Assembly: GCF_037076565.1 (NCBI RefSeq) | Contig: NZ_AP029028.1 | Location: 1,674,001 to 1,738,000 of the forward strand | From: Herbaspirillum sp. DW155 | Lineage (GTDB): Bacteria > Pseudomonadota > Gammaproteobacteria > Burkholderiales > Burkholderiaceae_D | Direction of reading: 5' to 3' | DNA length: 64,000 bases | Shown: one piece after another, positions 8,723 through 16,379 of the stretch | Position numbering within the stretch: the first letter of the stretch is position 1 | Layout: each line of letters starts with the position of its first letter | The notes under the pieces: model-generated | What the model saw: the letters and a program-made list of their open reading frames with translations, nothing else | The model's database searches: none | Told to the model about the DNA's origin: nothing | Position numbers and translations under genes: made by a program

Positions 8723-9175
8723 ATGGATACGCTCAAGATCGGCGAGCTGTCCGCCCAGGCTGATTGCCCGGTGGAAACCATCCGTTATTACGAGAAGGAA
8801 GCGCTGCTGCCCGAGCCGACACGTTCGCAGTCGAACTACCGGCTGTATGGCGCGCGCCACGTGGAGCGGCTGCAATTCATCCGCCATTGTCGTTCGCTGG
8901 ACATGACGCTGGACGAAGTGCGTGAACTGCTGCGCCTGCGCGATGCACCCGAGCAGAATTGCGGCGAGGTCAACGCCTTGCTGGACAAGCACATCGGCCA
9001 CGTCGCCCAGCGCATCGCGCAGTTGCAGGCGCTGCAGGAACAGCTGCACCAGTTGCGCGCCCAGTGCCAAATGGAACAGCCGGCGCGCGACTGCGGCATC
9101 CTGCAGGGCCTGGCCAGCCTGCCAGACGACATGAAGCCGGCCAGGCTCGGCAGCCACGGCGGCGGCTGCCACTGA
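8723..9175 (+). CDS. cadR: MerR-family metal sensor, CadR/PbrR type
   Basis: 150 residues. The MerR winged-helix (residues 4-70, IGELSAQADCPVETIRYYE) is followed by the dimerisation helix. Cysteines at 80, 115 and 124 lie where CadR/PbrR/ZntR proteins bind divalent metal; a GGGCH tail adds further ligands. The position divergent to cadA and the shared 19-base-spacer promoter make cadA its target. GAGGATC lies before the ATG at 8723. Zn, Cd and Pb sensors of this family cannot be separated by eye. Confidence 0.85.
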   Translation: MDTLKIGELSAQADCPVETIRYYEKEALLPEPTRSQSNYRLYGARHVERLQFIRHCRSLDMTLDEVRELLRLRDAPEQNCGEVNALLDKHIGHVAQRIAQLQALQEQLHQLRAQCQMEQPARDCGILQGLASLPDDMKPARLGSHGGGCH

Positions 9176-9185
9176 AGCCGGACAG

Positions 9186-10088
9186 TCAGGCCGGGCGGCC
9201 CAGCCAGGCCAGGACTTCCGCAATCACCTCGTCCGGCTTTTCGCGCTGGGGGAAATGACCGGCGCCGGGGATGAGCACGCGGCGGTAGTCATTGCCGAAG
9301 TAGCGTTCCTTATCTTCGGAGCTGGCCGGATGATTGGCGCCATCCTCGGTGCCGTGCAGCAGCAGGGTCGGCACCATGATGCGCGGGGTCTCCTGCAGCC
9401 TGGCTTCCAGCGCCGCATAGGCAGGGTCGCCGTCCACGAAGCCCCAGCGATGGCGATAGGAATGCACGCAGATATCGGCCCAGTCGGGATTGTCGAAGGA
9501 GGCGGCGGTATTGGCGAATTCGCTTTCGGCAAATTTCCAGGAGGGCGACCAGGTATTCCACATGAAGCGCGCAACGCTGCGGCGGTCGGCGCGTAGCTCG
9601 GCCTGGCCACGCGGGGTGGCGAAGTACCAGTGATACCAGTAACTGCGCGATTGCTGCAGGGACAGTTTCTGGTCCGGCGTATTGGTGCCCCAGCCCACCG
9701 ACAGCGTAATGCAGCCGATGATGCGCTCCGGGGTCTGCGACGCCGCGATATAGGCCGCCCGCGCGCCCCAGTCGTGGCCGATGACCCAATAGCGCTGCAG
9801 CCCGAGGGCGTCCGCAAAGGCCATCAGGTCCGTGGCCAGCGCGGACAATTGGCCGCTGCGCGGGGTCGATTCAGAGAGGAAACGGGTGGGCCCGCAGCCG
9901 CGCAGGTAGGGGCGGATCACCCGGTAGCCGGCCGCGCGCAGTGGGCGCAGGAAGGCATCCCAGGTGCGCACGTCATCCGGCCATCCATGCAGCAGGATCA
10001 CGGCGGGGTCCTCGGGCGGGCCGCTGGTTTCAAAGCCGATGCGCAGCTTGTCAGTCTCGACGAAACTCAGGTGGTTGGTCTGTGGCAT
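9186..10088 (-). CDS. Alpha/beta-hydrolase, epoxide-hydrolase-like
   Basis: 300 residues with the alpha/beta-hydrolase fold. The oxyanion segment HGWPDD is at about 34-39, the nucleophile elbow GHDWGA (Asp as nucleophile) at about 103, and the catalytic His in GAGHFPQ near the C-terminus. Asp as nucleophile together with HGWP is typical of epoxide hydrolases and haloalkane dehalogenases. The lid region has several Trp and Tyr residues (SYWYHWYF). It ends 10 bases from the end of cadR in convergent orientation and has no evident link to the metal genes on either side. Substrate unknown. Confidence 0.82.
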   Translation of the reverse strand: MPQTNHLSFVETDKLRIGFETSGPPEDPAVILLHGWPDDVRTWDAFLRPLRAAGYRVIRPYLRGCGPTRFLSESTPRSGQLSALATDLMAFADALGLQRYWVIGHDWGARAAYIAASQTPERIIGCITLSVGWGTNTPDQKLSLQQSRSYWYHWYFATPRGQAELRADRRSVARFMWNTWSPSWKFAESEFANTAASFDNPDWADICVHSYRHRWGFVDGDPAYAALEARLQETPRIMVPTLLLHGTEDGANHPASSEDKERYFGNDYRRVLIPGAGHFPQREKPDEVIAEVLAWLGRPA

Positions 10089-10297
10089 GACGGCGTTCCC
10101 CTCGCTTGCGTTGGCTTTGCCGGAGCGGCCCGGATAAGCCGGTTTTGAACGGCATATGAAGTTTGATTATCGCCCCAAGTCCGGGCGCGGGCTGCAGGCC
10201 GGTAATATTTTCAGCAGGTGAATATTTTTACCATTTTTGCAGGATCGCCTCCATCATCCACGCCGTGTGGGCGGTGCTGGCTTTCGACGCAGCGGGT

Positions 10298-10714
10298 TCA
10301 TGCGGGCGTCGCCTGGCTGGCACAGCAATCCGAGCCCAGGGCGTCGAGGATGGGGCAGTCGGGCCGGTGGTCGCCGTGGCAGTCGTGCACCAGCCGTTCC
10401 AGCGTGCTCTTCATGGTCTGCAATTCGCGGATGCGCTGGTCCAGTTCGCCGATGTGGGTCTGTGCCAGTTGCTTGACCTTGCGGCTGGAGCGCGACTGGT
10501 CCAGCCACAGCCCGATCAGGTCGCTCACCTGGGCCATCGAGAAGCCCAGCTGGCGCGCCTGGCGGATGAAGCGCAGCAGGTGGACGTCGCGTTGGCTATA
10601 GACGCGGTAACCGGCGTCGGTGCGGCCGGCCTTGGGAATGAGCCCCGTTTCTTCATAGTGGCGGATCATCTTGGCCGAGACACCCGAGGCGCGGGCGGCT
10701 TCTCCGATATTCAT
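10298..10714 (-). CDS. cueR: Cu(I)-responsive MerR-family regulator
   Basis: 138 residues. The metal-binding loop has Cys112 and Cys120 with the same spacing as E. coli CueR (DCHGDHRPDC), and Ser77 occupies the position that is Cys in divalent-metal sensors, which together indicate monovalent Cu/Ag sensing. The N-terminal winged helix starts MNIGEAARASGVSAKMIRHY. Start: the ATG at 10714, five bases after AGGAG, is preferred over the GTG at 10720. The gene follows the Cu ATPase with its ribosome site inside the end of that gene, so the two are co-transcribed and the regulator is autoregulated through the ATPase promoter. Confidence 0.92.
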   Translation of the reverse strand: MNIGEAARASGVSAKMIRHYEETGLIPKAGRTDAGYRVYSQRDVHLLRFIRQARQLGFSMAQVSDLIGLWLDQSRSSRKVKQLAQTHIGELDQRIRELQTMKSTLERLVHDCHGDHRPDCPILDALGSDCCASQATPA

Positions 10715-10716
10715 CT

Positions 10717-12966
10717 TCACTCCTGTGTGTTGACGGGCGCATGCGGCCGCCAGCGGCGCAGCAACAGGGCGTTGCTGACCACGCTGACGCTGGAAAAGGC
10801 CATCGCCGCGCCCGCCAGCATGGGGTTGAGCAGGCCGAAGGCGGCCAGCGGGATGCCGACCAGGTTGTAGATGAAGGCCCAGAACAGGTTCTGGCGGATC
10901 TTGCCGTAGGTGCGGCGGGAGATGTCGATGGCATCGGCCACCAGACCCGGGTCGCCATGCATCAATGTCACGCCGGCCGCCTGCATGGCCACGTCGGTGC
11001 CGGTGGACATGGCGATGCCCACGTCAGCCGCCGCCAGCGCGGGCGCGTCGTTGACGCCATCGCCGACCATCGCCACCACGTGGACGCCGCCTTCACGCAG
11101 GGCAGCGACGGTCGCGGCCTTGTCGCCCGGCAGCACTTCGGCGTGGACTTCCCGGATGCCCAGGGCGGCAGCCACTTGCTGCGCGGCGCCCTGGTTGTCG
11201 CCACTGAGCATGGCGGTGCGCACGCCCAGCGCATGCAGGGTGGCGATGGCCTGTTGCGCACCGGGCTTGATCTCGTCGCCAAAGGCCAGCAGGCCCAGGA
11301 TCTGCACGCCTTCTGCACGGCGCTCTGCCAGCCAGGACAGCGTGCGGCCCTGGGCCTGCAGTTGTTCGGCGCGCGCTTGCAGGGCGGGGGCGCTGGCCTG
11401 CCACTGCTGCATCCAGCGGCTGCTGCCCAGGCAGAGCGCGCGGCCCTGGACTTCCCCTTCGATGCCCAGCCCGGCGACGCTGCGCACCTGGCTGGCCGGC
11501 GGTACCGGCAAGCCCTGACGCGCCGCTGCGGCTTCCAGCACGGCGCGCGCCAGCGGATGTTCGCTGCGCGCTTGCAGGGCGGCTGCCAGGGCCAGCAATG
11601 ACGTCTCGTCATCGGTGCCGCTGGTATCGGCCGCTGCCAGTTCAGTCAGGCGCGGACGGCCGATGGTCAAGGTGCCGGTCTTGTCGAAGGCGATCACGTC
11701 GACCCGATGGGCGATCTCCAGCGCCTGCGCATCCTTGATGAGAATGCCGTGGCGCGCCGCCACGCCGGTGCCGGCCATGATGGCCGTGGGCGTCGCCAGG
11801 CCCAGCGCACAGGGGCAGGCGATGACCATCACCGCCACGGCATTGAGCAGGGCCTGTTGCCAGTCGCCCGCCAGCAAGCCCCAGGCCAGGAAGGTCAGCG
11901 CCGACAGCAGCAGCACGGCCGGCACGAAGACCGCGCTTACCTTGTCCACCAGACGCTGGATCGGCGCCTTGGCCGCCTGGGCCTGTTCCACCATGCGCAC
12001 GATGCGCGCCAGCATGGTTTCGGCGCCGATGGCGGTGGCTTCGAACACCAGCACGCCCTCGGCATTGATGGCACCGGCAGCCAGCCTGTGACCGACGTCC
12101 TTGGCTTGCGGACGGCTCTCGCCGGTCAGCAGCGCTTCGTCCACATGGCTGCGGCCTTCGCGCACCACGCCATCGACCGGCACCCGTTCGCCGGGGCGCA
12201 GCACCACCAGGTCACCCACGCGCACCTGCGCCAGCGGCAGCTCGATGTCTTGCCCGTCACGGCGCACGCGGGCGCGATCCGGACGCAGGGCATTGAGCGC
12301 GGCGATGGCATCGGCGGTCTGGCGCTTGGCGCGGCCTTCCAGCCACTTGCCCAGCAGCACCAGCGTGATGACCACGGCCGAGCTTTCAAAGTAGAGATGG
12401 GGCGTGGCCATCACGTGCTCATCCATGACCGGCATGCTCAGCCATTGCCAGAGCGAGAGCCCGTAGGCCGCGCTGGTGCCCAGGGCTACCAGCAGGTCCA
12501 TATTGCCCGAGCGCGCCCGCAATGCGCCCCAGCCGGCGTGATAGAAGCGCCCGCCCAGCCAGAACTGCACCGGGGTAGCCAGCAGCCATTGCCACAGCGG
12601 CGGCAGGCTCCAGGTGATCCCCAGCGGGGCCAGCAGCATGGGCAGCACCAGCGGCAGCGAAAGAACGGCTGACAGCGCGACCGGCCACCAGCCGGGCAAG
12701 CGCGGCTTGGCAGCCGGCTTCGCGGTGTCTTCGGGGAGATGCTGGTGCGCCTGATAGCCGGCCTTTTCGATGGCGGCGATCAGCGTGGCGGGGGCGATGG
12801 GATCGGCGGTGGCGATGCTGGCGCGTTCGGTGGCCAGGTTCACGCTGACCGCGGTCACGCCGGGCACTTTCTTGAGCGCCTTTTCCACGCGCATCACGCA
12901 GGAGGCACAGCTCATGCCTTCGATGTCGAGGCTGATCTCGGCGGCAGCAGGGGAAGAGGATCGCAT
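10717..12966 (-). CDS. copA: Cu+-exporting P-type ATPase
   Basis: 749 residues, P1B-1 ATPase pumping Cu(I) or Ag(I) from the cytoplasm. A single N-terminal metal domain has GMSCASC (Cys20, Cys23). The core has [12 protein letters not shown] in the membrane, [11 protein letters not shown] as phosphorylation site and [11 protein letters not shown]. The start at 12966 is preferred because GGAG lies just upstream and because longer in-frame starts fall inside the CueR operator at 13008-13028. It is followed with a 4-base gap by cueR and divergent to copZ, a compact copper module. Confidence 0.93.
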   Translation of the reverse strand: MRSSSPAAAEISLDIEGMSCASCVMRVEKALKKVPGVTAVSVNLATERASIATADPIAPATLIAAIEKAGYQAHQHLPEDTAKPAAKPRLPGWWPVALSAVLSLPLVLPMLLAPLGITWSLPPLWQWLLATPVQFWLGGRFYHAGWGALRARSGNMDLLVALGTSAAYGLSLWQWLSMPVMDEHVMATPHLYFESSAVVITLVLLGKWLEGRAKRQTADAIAALNALRPDRARVRRDGQDIELPLAQVRVGDLVVLRPGERVPVDGVVREGRSHVDEALLTGESRPQAKDVGHRLAAGAINAEGVLVFEATAIGAETMLARIVRMVEQAQAAKAPIQRLVDKVSAVFVPAVLLLSALTFLAWGLLAGDWQQALLNAVAVMVIACPCALGLATPTAIMAGTGVAARHGILIKDAQALEIAHRVDVIAFDKTGTLTIGRPRLTELAAADTSGTDDETSLLALAAALQARSEHPLARAVLEAAAARQGLPVPPASQVRSVAGLGIEGEVQGRALCLGSSRWMQQWQASAPALQARAEQLQAQGRTLSWLAERRAEGVQILGLLAFGDEIKPGAQQAIATLHALGVRTAMLSGDNQGAAQQVAAALGIREVHAEVLPGDKAATVAALREGGVHVVAMVGDGVNDAPALAAADVGIAMSTGTDVAMQAAGVTLMHGDPGLVADAIDISRRTYGKIRQNLFWAFIYNLVGIPLAAFGLLNPMLAGAAMAFSSVSVVSNALLLRRWRPHAPVNTQE

Positions 12967-13000
12967 GGCAACAGCTCCGGAAGGATGAATCGACGCTTGC

Positions 13001-13031
13001 ATCATCATCCTTCCCATGATGGTAAGGTCAA
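13001..13031 (-). promoter_or_regulatory. CueR-type operator-promoter of the Cu ATPase gene
   Basis: On the minus strand TTGACC (13026-13031) and GATGAT (13001-13006) are 19 bases apart. The spacer overlaps the dyad at 13008-13028 (ACCTTACC ... GGGAAGGA), which matches the CueR consensus layout. The -10 is weak, as expected for a promoter that needs activator-driven DNA distortion. Confidence 0.75.
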
Positions 13032-13064
13032 GCCCGATTCTCGCATGGATGTCCATTCCTGCGC

Positions 13065-13095
13065 TTGACCTTGCCACGGCAGGAAGGTTTAAGCT
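13065..13095 (+). promoter_or_regulatory. CueR-type operator-promoter of copZ
   Basis: TTGACC (13065-13070) and TAAGCT (13090-13095) are 19 bases apart. The dyad 13068-13088 (ACCTTGCC ... AGGAAGGT) is close to the CueR consensus. It lies 36 bases upstream of the copZ start and points away from the similar site for the ATPase gene. Confidence 0.78.
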
Positions 13096-13130
13096 TCAGG
13101 CATTGTCCTCATTTCATGAAAGGAAACGCC

Positions 13131-13331
13131 ATGAGCACCACCTTCACCGTCAATGACATGACCTGCAACCACTGTGCCGGCGTCATCACCAAGGCCGTCA
13201 AGGATGTGGATGCCAATGCCAGGGTCGATATCGCAGTGGCCGACAAGCGCGTGGTCATCGACAGCAGCCTGCCGGCACAACAGTTTGCCGAGGCCATCGA
13301 GGAAGCGGGCTATACGCCGGTGGCTGTCTGA
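13131..13331 (+). CDS. copZ: Copper chaperone CopZ (heavy-metal-associated domain)
   Basis: 66 residues, a single HMA ferredoxin-like domain with the metal site MTCNHC (Cys12, Cys15) after the first strand. It should shuttle Cu(I) in the cytoplasm to the P-type ATPase encoded divergently. The start at 13131 has GAAAGGAAA upstream; longer starts would lie inside the promoter. His at residue 14 within the loop is common in chaperones of this type. CueR control is inferred from the operator 36 bases upstream. Confidence 0.9.
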   Translation: MSTTFTVNDMTCNHCAGVITKAVKDVDANARVDIAVADKRVVIDSSLPAQQFAEAIEEAGYTPVAV

Positions 13332-13342
13332 GTCCTCACAAC

Positions 13343-13445
13343 CCGTTCGGACTGAGTAGCCGCTTGCGGCGTATCGAAGGCGCTCCGATGATTGCCTGAC
13401 GGCGCGCCTTCGATACGCCGCGTTGCGGCTACTCAGTCCGAACGG
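13343..13445. repeat. Large palindromic repeat (REP/MITE-like), copy 1
   Basis: A near-perfect inverted repeat with arms of about 41 bases. The left arm begins CCGTTCGGACTGAGTAGCCG at 13343 and the right arm ends in its complement at 13445. Each arm carries an inner small hairpin (GCCGC..GCGGC) and the word CGTATCGAAGGCGC. The loop is about 20 bases. It lies between the convergent copZ and VWA genes. A diverged second copy is at 51766-51882, so this is a dispersed element and not just a terminator. Confidence 0.75.
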
Positions 13446-13506
13446 TAGTTTGTTCCACCAAGGCGGCGAGGCCGAACGGCAGTTTGTTTTGCCAGAGGGG
13501 GGCGGC

Positions 13507-14676
13507 TCACTTGCTGAGCAGTCGCATCGCCCCTTCCAGCCCGTTCATGGTCAGCGGGAACATGCGCCCGTTCATGAGCTGGCGGATCAGGGTGATCGAT
13601 TGCCGGTATTGCCATACCCCTTCCGGTTCGGGATTGAGCCAGACGAAATGCGGGAAGCTGCTGGTAAAGCGTTGCAGCCACTCGGCACCCGCTTCGGCAT
13701 TGTTGTATTCCACCGCGCCGCCAGGCTGCATGATTTCGTAGGGGCTCATGGTGGCATCGCCCACGAAGATGAGCTTGGTGTCCGGCGTGTACTTGCGCAG
13801 CACGTCCCAGGTCGGGAAACGCTCGGCGTGGCGGCGGCGGTTGTTCTTCCACAGGTAGTCATAGACGCAGTTGTGGAAGTAGAAGAACTCCATGTTCTTG
13901 AACTCGGTCCGCGCGGCCGAGAACAGTTCCTCGGTGCGGGCGATGTGGTCATCCATGGACCCGCCCACGTCAAAGAGCATCAGCACCTTGATCTTGTTCT
14001 TGCGCTCGGGTTGCATGCGGATGTCCAGGTAACCGGCATTGCTGGCCGTGGCGCGGATGGTGTCGTCCAGTGCCAGTTCTTCGTCCAGTCCTTCCCGTGC
14101 AAAGCGGCGCAGGCGGCGCAGCGCCACCTTGATGTTGCGCGTGCCGAGTTCGCGTTCGCCGTCGTAGTCCTGATATTCGCGTTCTTCCCACACCTTCACT
14201 GCACTGCGCTGGCCACCCTTGCCGCCGATACGGATGCCCTCCGGGTTGTAACCACCGTGGCCGAAAGGCGAAACGCCACCGGTGCCGATCCATTTGCTGC
14301 CGCCTTCGTGGCGTTCCTTCTGTTCTTCCAGCAATTGCTTCAGGCGATCCATCAGCTTGTCATAGCCGAACTTCTCTATCGCGGCCTTCTGCTCGGGCGT
14401 AAGCTCGCGCTGCAATTGCCTGACCAGCCATTCCAGCGGAATCTCCGGCCGCTTCTCGAAGAGGGTGTCGATGCCCTTGAAGTAGGCGCCAAAGGCACGG
14501 TCGAACTTGTCGAAATGCGCCTCATCCTTCACCAGTGTCAGGCGCGAGAGATAGTAGAACTCATCCAGTGAAGGCGAGATGACCTGCTTGTCCATCGCCT
14601 CCAGCAGGGTCAGGAATTCCTTGATGGAGGCCGGCACGCCAGCCTGTTTCACGGTGTAGAAGAAATCGATCAGCAT
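13507..14676 (-). CDS. VWA-domain protein, CoxE-like
   Basis: 389 residues. The C-terminal half is a von Willebrand A domain with a MIDAS-type motif DVGGSMDDH (about residues 232-240; the canonical form is DxSxS, here DVGGS). The N-terminal half is helical and charged, with a Gly-rich link (GTGGVSPFGHGGYNPEG). Proteins of this CoxE/DUF58-related group work with MoxR AAA ATPases as metal-insertion or complex-remodelling chaperones. The MoxR-type gene is just upstream in the same transcription unit, with a GNAT gene between them. The client protein is unknown. Confidence 0.82.
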   Translation of the reverse strand: MLIDFFYTVKQAGVPASIKEFLTLLEAMDKQVISPSLDEFYYLSRLTLVKDEAHFDKFDRAFGAYFKGIDTLFEKRPEIPLEWLVRQLQRELTPEQKAAIEKFGYDKLMDRLKQLLEEQKERHEGGSKWIGTGGVSPFGHGGYNPEGIRIGGKGGQRSAVKVWEEREYQDYDGERELGTRNIKVALRRLRRFAREGLDEELALDDTIRATASNAGYLDIRMQPERKNKIKVLMLFDVGGSMDDHIARTEELFSAARTEFKNMEFFYFHNCVYDYLWKNNRRRHAERFPTWDVLRKYTPDTKLIFVGDATMSPYEIMQPGGAVEYNNAEAGAEWLQRFTSSFPHFVWLNPEPEGVWQYRQSITLIRQLMNGRMFPLTMNGLEGAMRLLSK

Positions 14677-14697
14677 GGGTTCGGCCTGCGAGCGGCC

Positions 14698-15285
14698 TCA
14701 GCGGCCCAGCTTGAACTGGAGATGACGACGCACCGTCGGCCATTCCGATTCGATGATGGAAAACACCACCGTATCGCGGTAAGAACCGTCCGGCATGCGC
14801 TGGTGGTTGCGCAGGACGCCATCCTGCTTGGCCCCCAGCCGCGCAATGGCCGCGCGCGATTGCTGGTTCATCCAGTGGGTGCGGAACTCCACGGCGATGC
14901 AGTGCATGTCCTCGAAGGCGTGGGTCAGCAGCATCAGCTTGCACTCGGTATTGATGCCGGTGCGCTGGGCGCTGGCGGCGTACCAGGTGGAGCCGATTTC
15001 CACGCGGCGATGGGTGACATCGGCATTCATGTAGGTGGTCATGCCGCACAGCGCGCCGGTATCGTTGCGGCGGATCACGAAGGGCAGCATGCTGCCTTGC
15101 TGCTGCAGATGCAGGCGGCGTTCGATCTCGGCGCGCATGTTCTCCGGCTTGGGGATGGCGGTGTACCAGAGCTTCCACAGCTTGCCGTCCGAGACGGCGG
15201 CAATGAGGGCATCGTGATGCTCGGGATGTAGCGGCTCGACGGTGGCGAACTGGCCCTTCAAGGTGATCGGCGAGAGGAATTGCAT
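14698..15285 (-). CDS. GNAT-family N-acetyltransferase (RimJ/RimL-like)
   Basis: 195 residues. Pattern of the GNAT_3/RimJ-like acetyltransferases: LSPITLKGQFATVEPL at the start, PFVIRRNDTGALCGMT in the middle strands, VEIGSTWYAASAQRTGIN for the acetyl-CoA region and LGAKQDGVLRNHQRMPDGS near the end. It likely acetylates a protein N-terminus or a small molecule; the substrate is not evident. It lies 25 bases after the MoxR-type ATPase and 21 bases before the VWA gene on the same strand, so co-expression is likely. GGAG before the ATG at 15285 supports this start. Confidence 0.82.
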   Translation of the reverse strand: MQFLSPITLKGQFATVEPLHPEHHDALIAAVSDGKLWKLWYTAIPKPENMRAEIERRLHLQQQGSMLPFVIRRNDTGALCGMTTYMNADVTHRRVEIGSTWYAASAQRTGINTECKLMLLTHAFEDMHCIAVEFRTHWMNQQSRAAIARLGAKQDGVLRNHQRMPDGSYRDTVVFSIIESEWPTVRRHLQFKLGR

Positions 15286-15310
15286 GGCGGCTCCGGTGGG
15301 GGCAAAAGGC

Positions 15311-16186
15311 TCAGCGGTGGTTGCGCGACATGAAGACCAGGCGCTCGAACAGGTGCACATCCTGCTCGTTCTTGAGCAGCGCACCGTGCAGCGGCGGCAC
15401 CACGGCCTTGTTGTCGGGGTTGTGCAGGGCCTCGGGCGGGATGTCTTCGGCCATGAGCAGCTTGAGCCAGTCGATCAGTTCCGAGGTCGAGGGCTTCTTC
15501 TTGATGCCCGGTACGTCGCGCACCTGATAGAAAGCATCCAGCGCCCGTGCCAGCAGGTCGCGCTTGATGTGCGGGAAGTGCACGTCGACGATCTGCTGCA
15601 TGGTCTGCTTGTCCGGGAACTTGATGTAGTGGAAAAAGCAGCGGCGCAGGAAGGCATCCGGCAGCTCCTTCTCGTTGTTGGAGGTGATGACCACCAGCGG
15701 ACGATGCTTTGCGCGCACCAGCTCGCGCGTCTCGTAGACGTAGAACTCCATGCGGTCGATCTCGCGCAACAGATCGTTGGGGAATTCGATGTCGGCCTTG
15801 TCGATCTCGTCGATCAGCAGCACCACCGGTTCCTCGGCCGTGAAGGCTTGCCACAGCACGCCCTTGACGATGTAGTTGTGGATGTCCTTGACGCGTTCGT
15901 CGCCCAGCTGCGAATCGCGCAGGCGCGAGACGGCATCGTATTCATAGAGACCCTGCTGGGCCTTGGTGGTGGACTTGATGTGCCACTGTAGCAGCGGACG
16001 GCCCAGTGCGGCCGCCACTTCCTCGGCCAGCATGGTCTTGCCGGTGCCGGGCTCGCCCTTGATGAGCAGCGGGCGTTGCAGGGTGAGGGCGGCATTGACC
16101 GCCAGCTTGAGGTCATCGGTGGCGACGTAGTGCTCACTGCCGGAAAATTTGATCGGGGTGGCGGGCGCGGCGGAATGATCTGGCAT
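15311..16186 (-). CDS. MoxR-family AAA+ ATPase
   Basis: 291 residues. Walker A GEPGTGKTM lies at about 41-49, Walker B LLIDEIDKAD follows, then sensor 1 ITSNNEKELPDAFLRRC with the arginine finger. It is a MoxR-type chaperone ATPase that acts with VWA proteins; the VWA gene lies downstream in the same unit after a GNAT gene. The start at 16186 (MPDHSAAP) is chosen because the upstream in-frame extension to 16399 overlaps the divergent gene and has no family similarity; AGGACA lies in front. Confidence 0.88.
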   Translation of the reverse strand: MPDHSAAPATPIKFSGSEHYVATDDLKLAVNAALTLQRPLLIKGEPGTGKTMLAEEVAAALGRPLLQWHIKSTTKAQQGLYEYDAVSRLRDSQLGDERVKDIHNYIVKGVLWQAFTAEEPVVLLIDEIDKADIEFPNDLLREIDRMEFYVYETRELVRAKHRPLVVITSNNEKELPDAFLRRCFFHYIKFPDKQTMQQIVDVHFPHIKRDLLARALDAFYQVRDVPGIKKKPSTSELIDWLKLLMAEDIPPEALHNPDNKAVVPPLHGALLKNEQDVHLFERLVFMSRNHR

Positions 16187-16379
16187 GGATGCTGTCCTTG
16201 TCAGGTTGCAGTGGTCGGGGTGTCGGGAGGATGCGGCATTGCAGCAGCCATGCCGGACATTTCTCTGAGTATAAGGGAAAAGTTGCCCACCCCAGCGAGC
16301 GCTTGAAATTGGCGTAATCGTTCCTATATCAGTGGCTACGCATGTAACAAACTGACAGCGCCCCAGGCGCTCACTGCCT

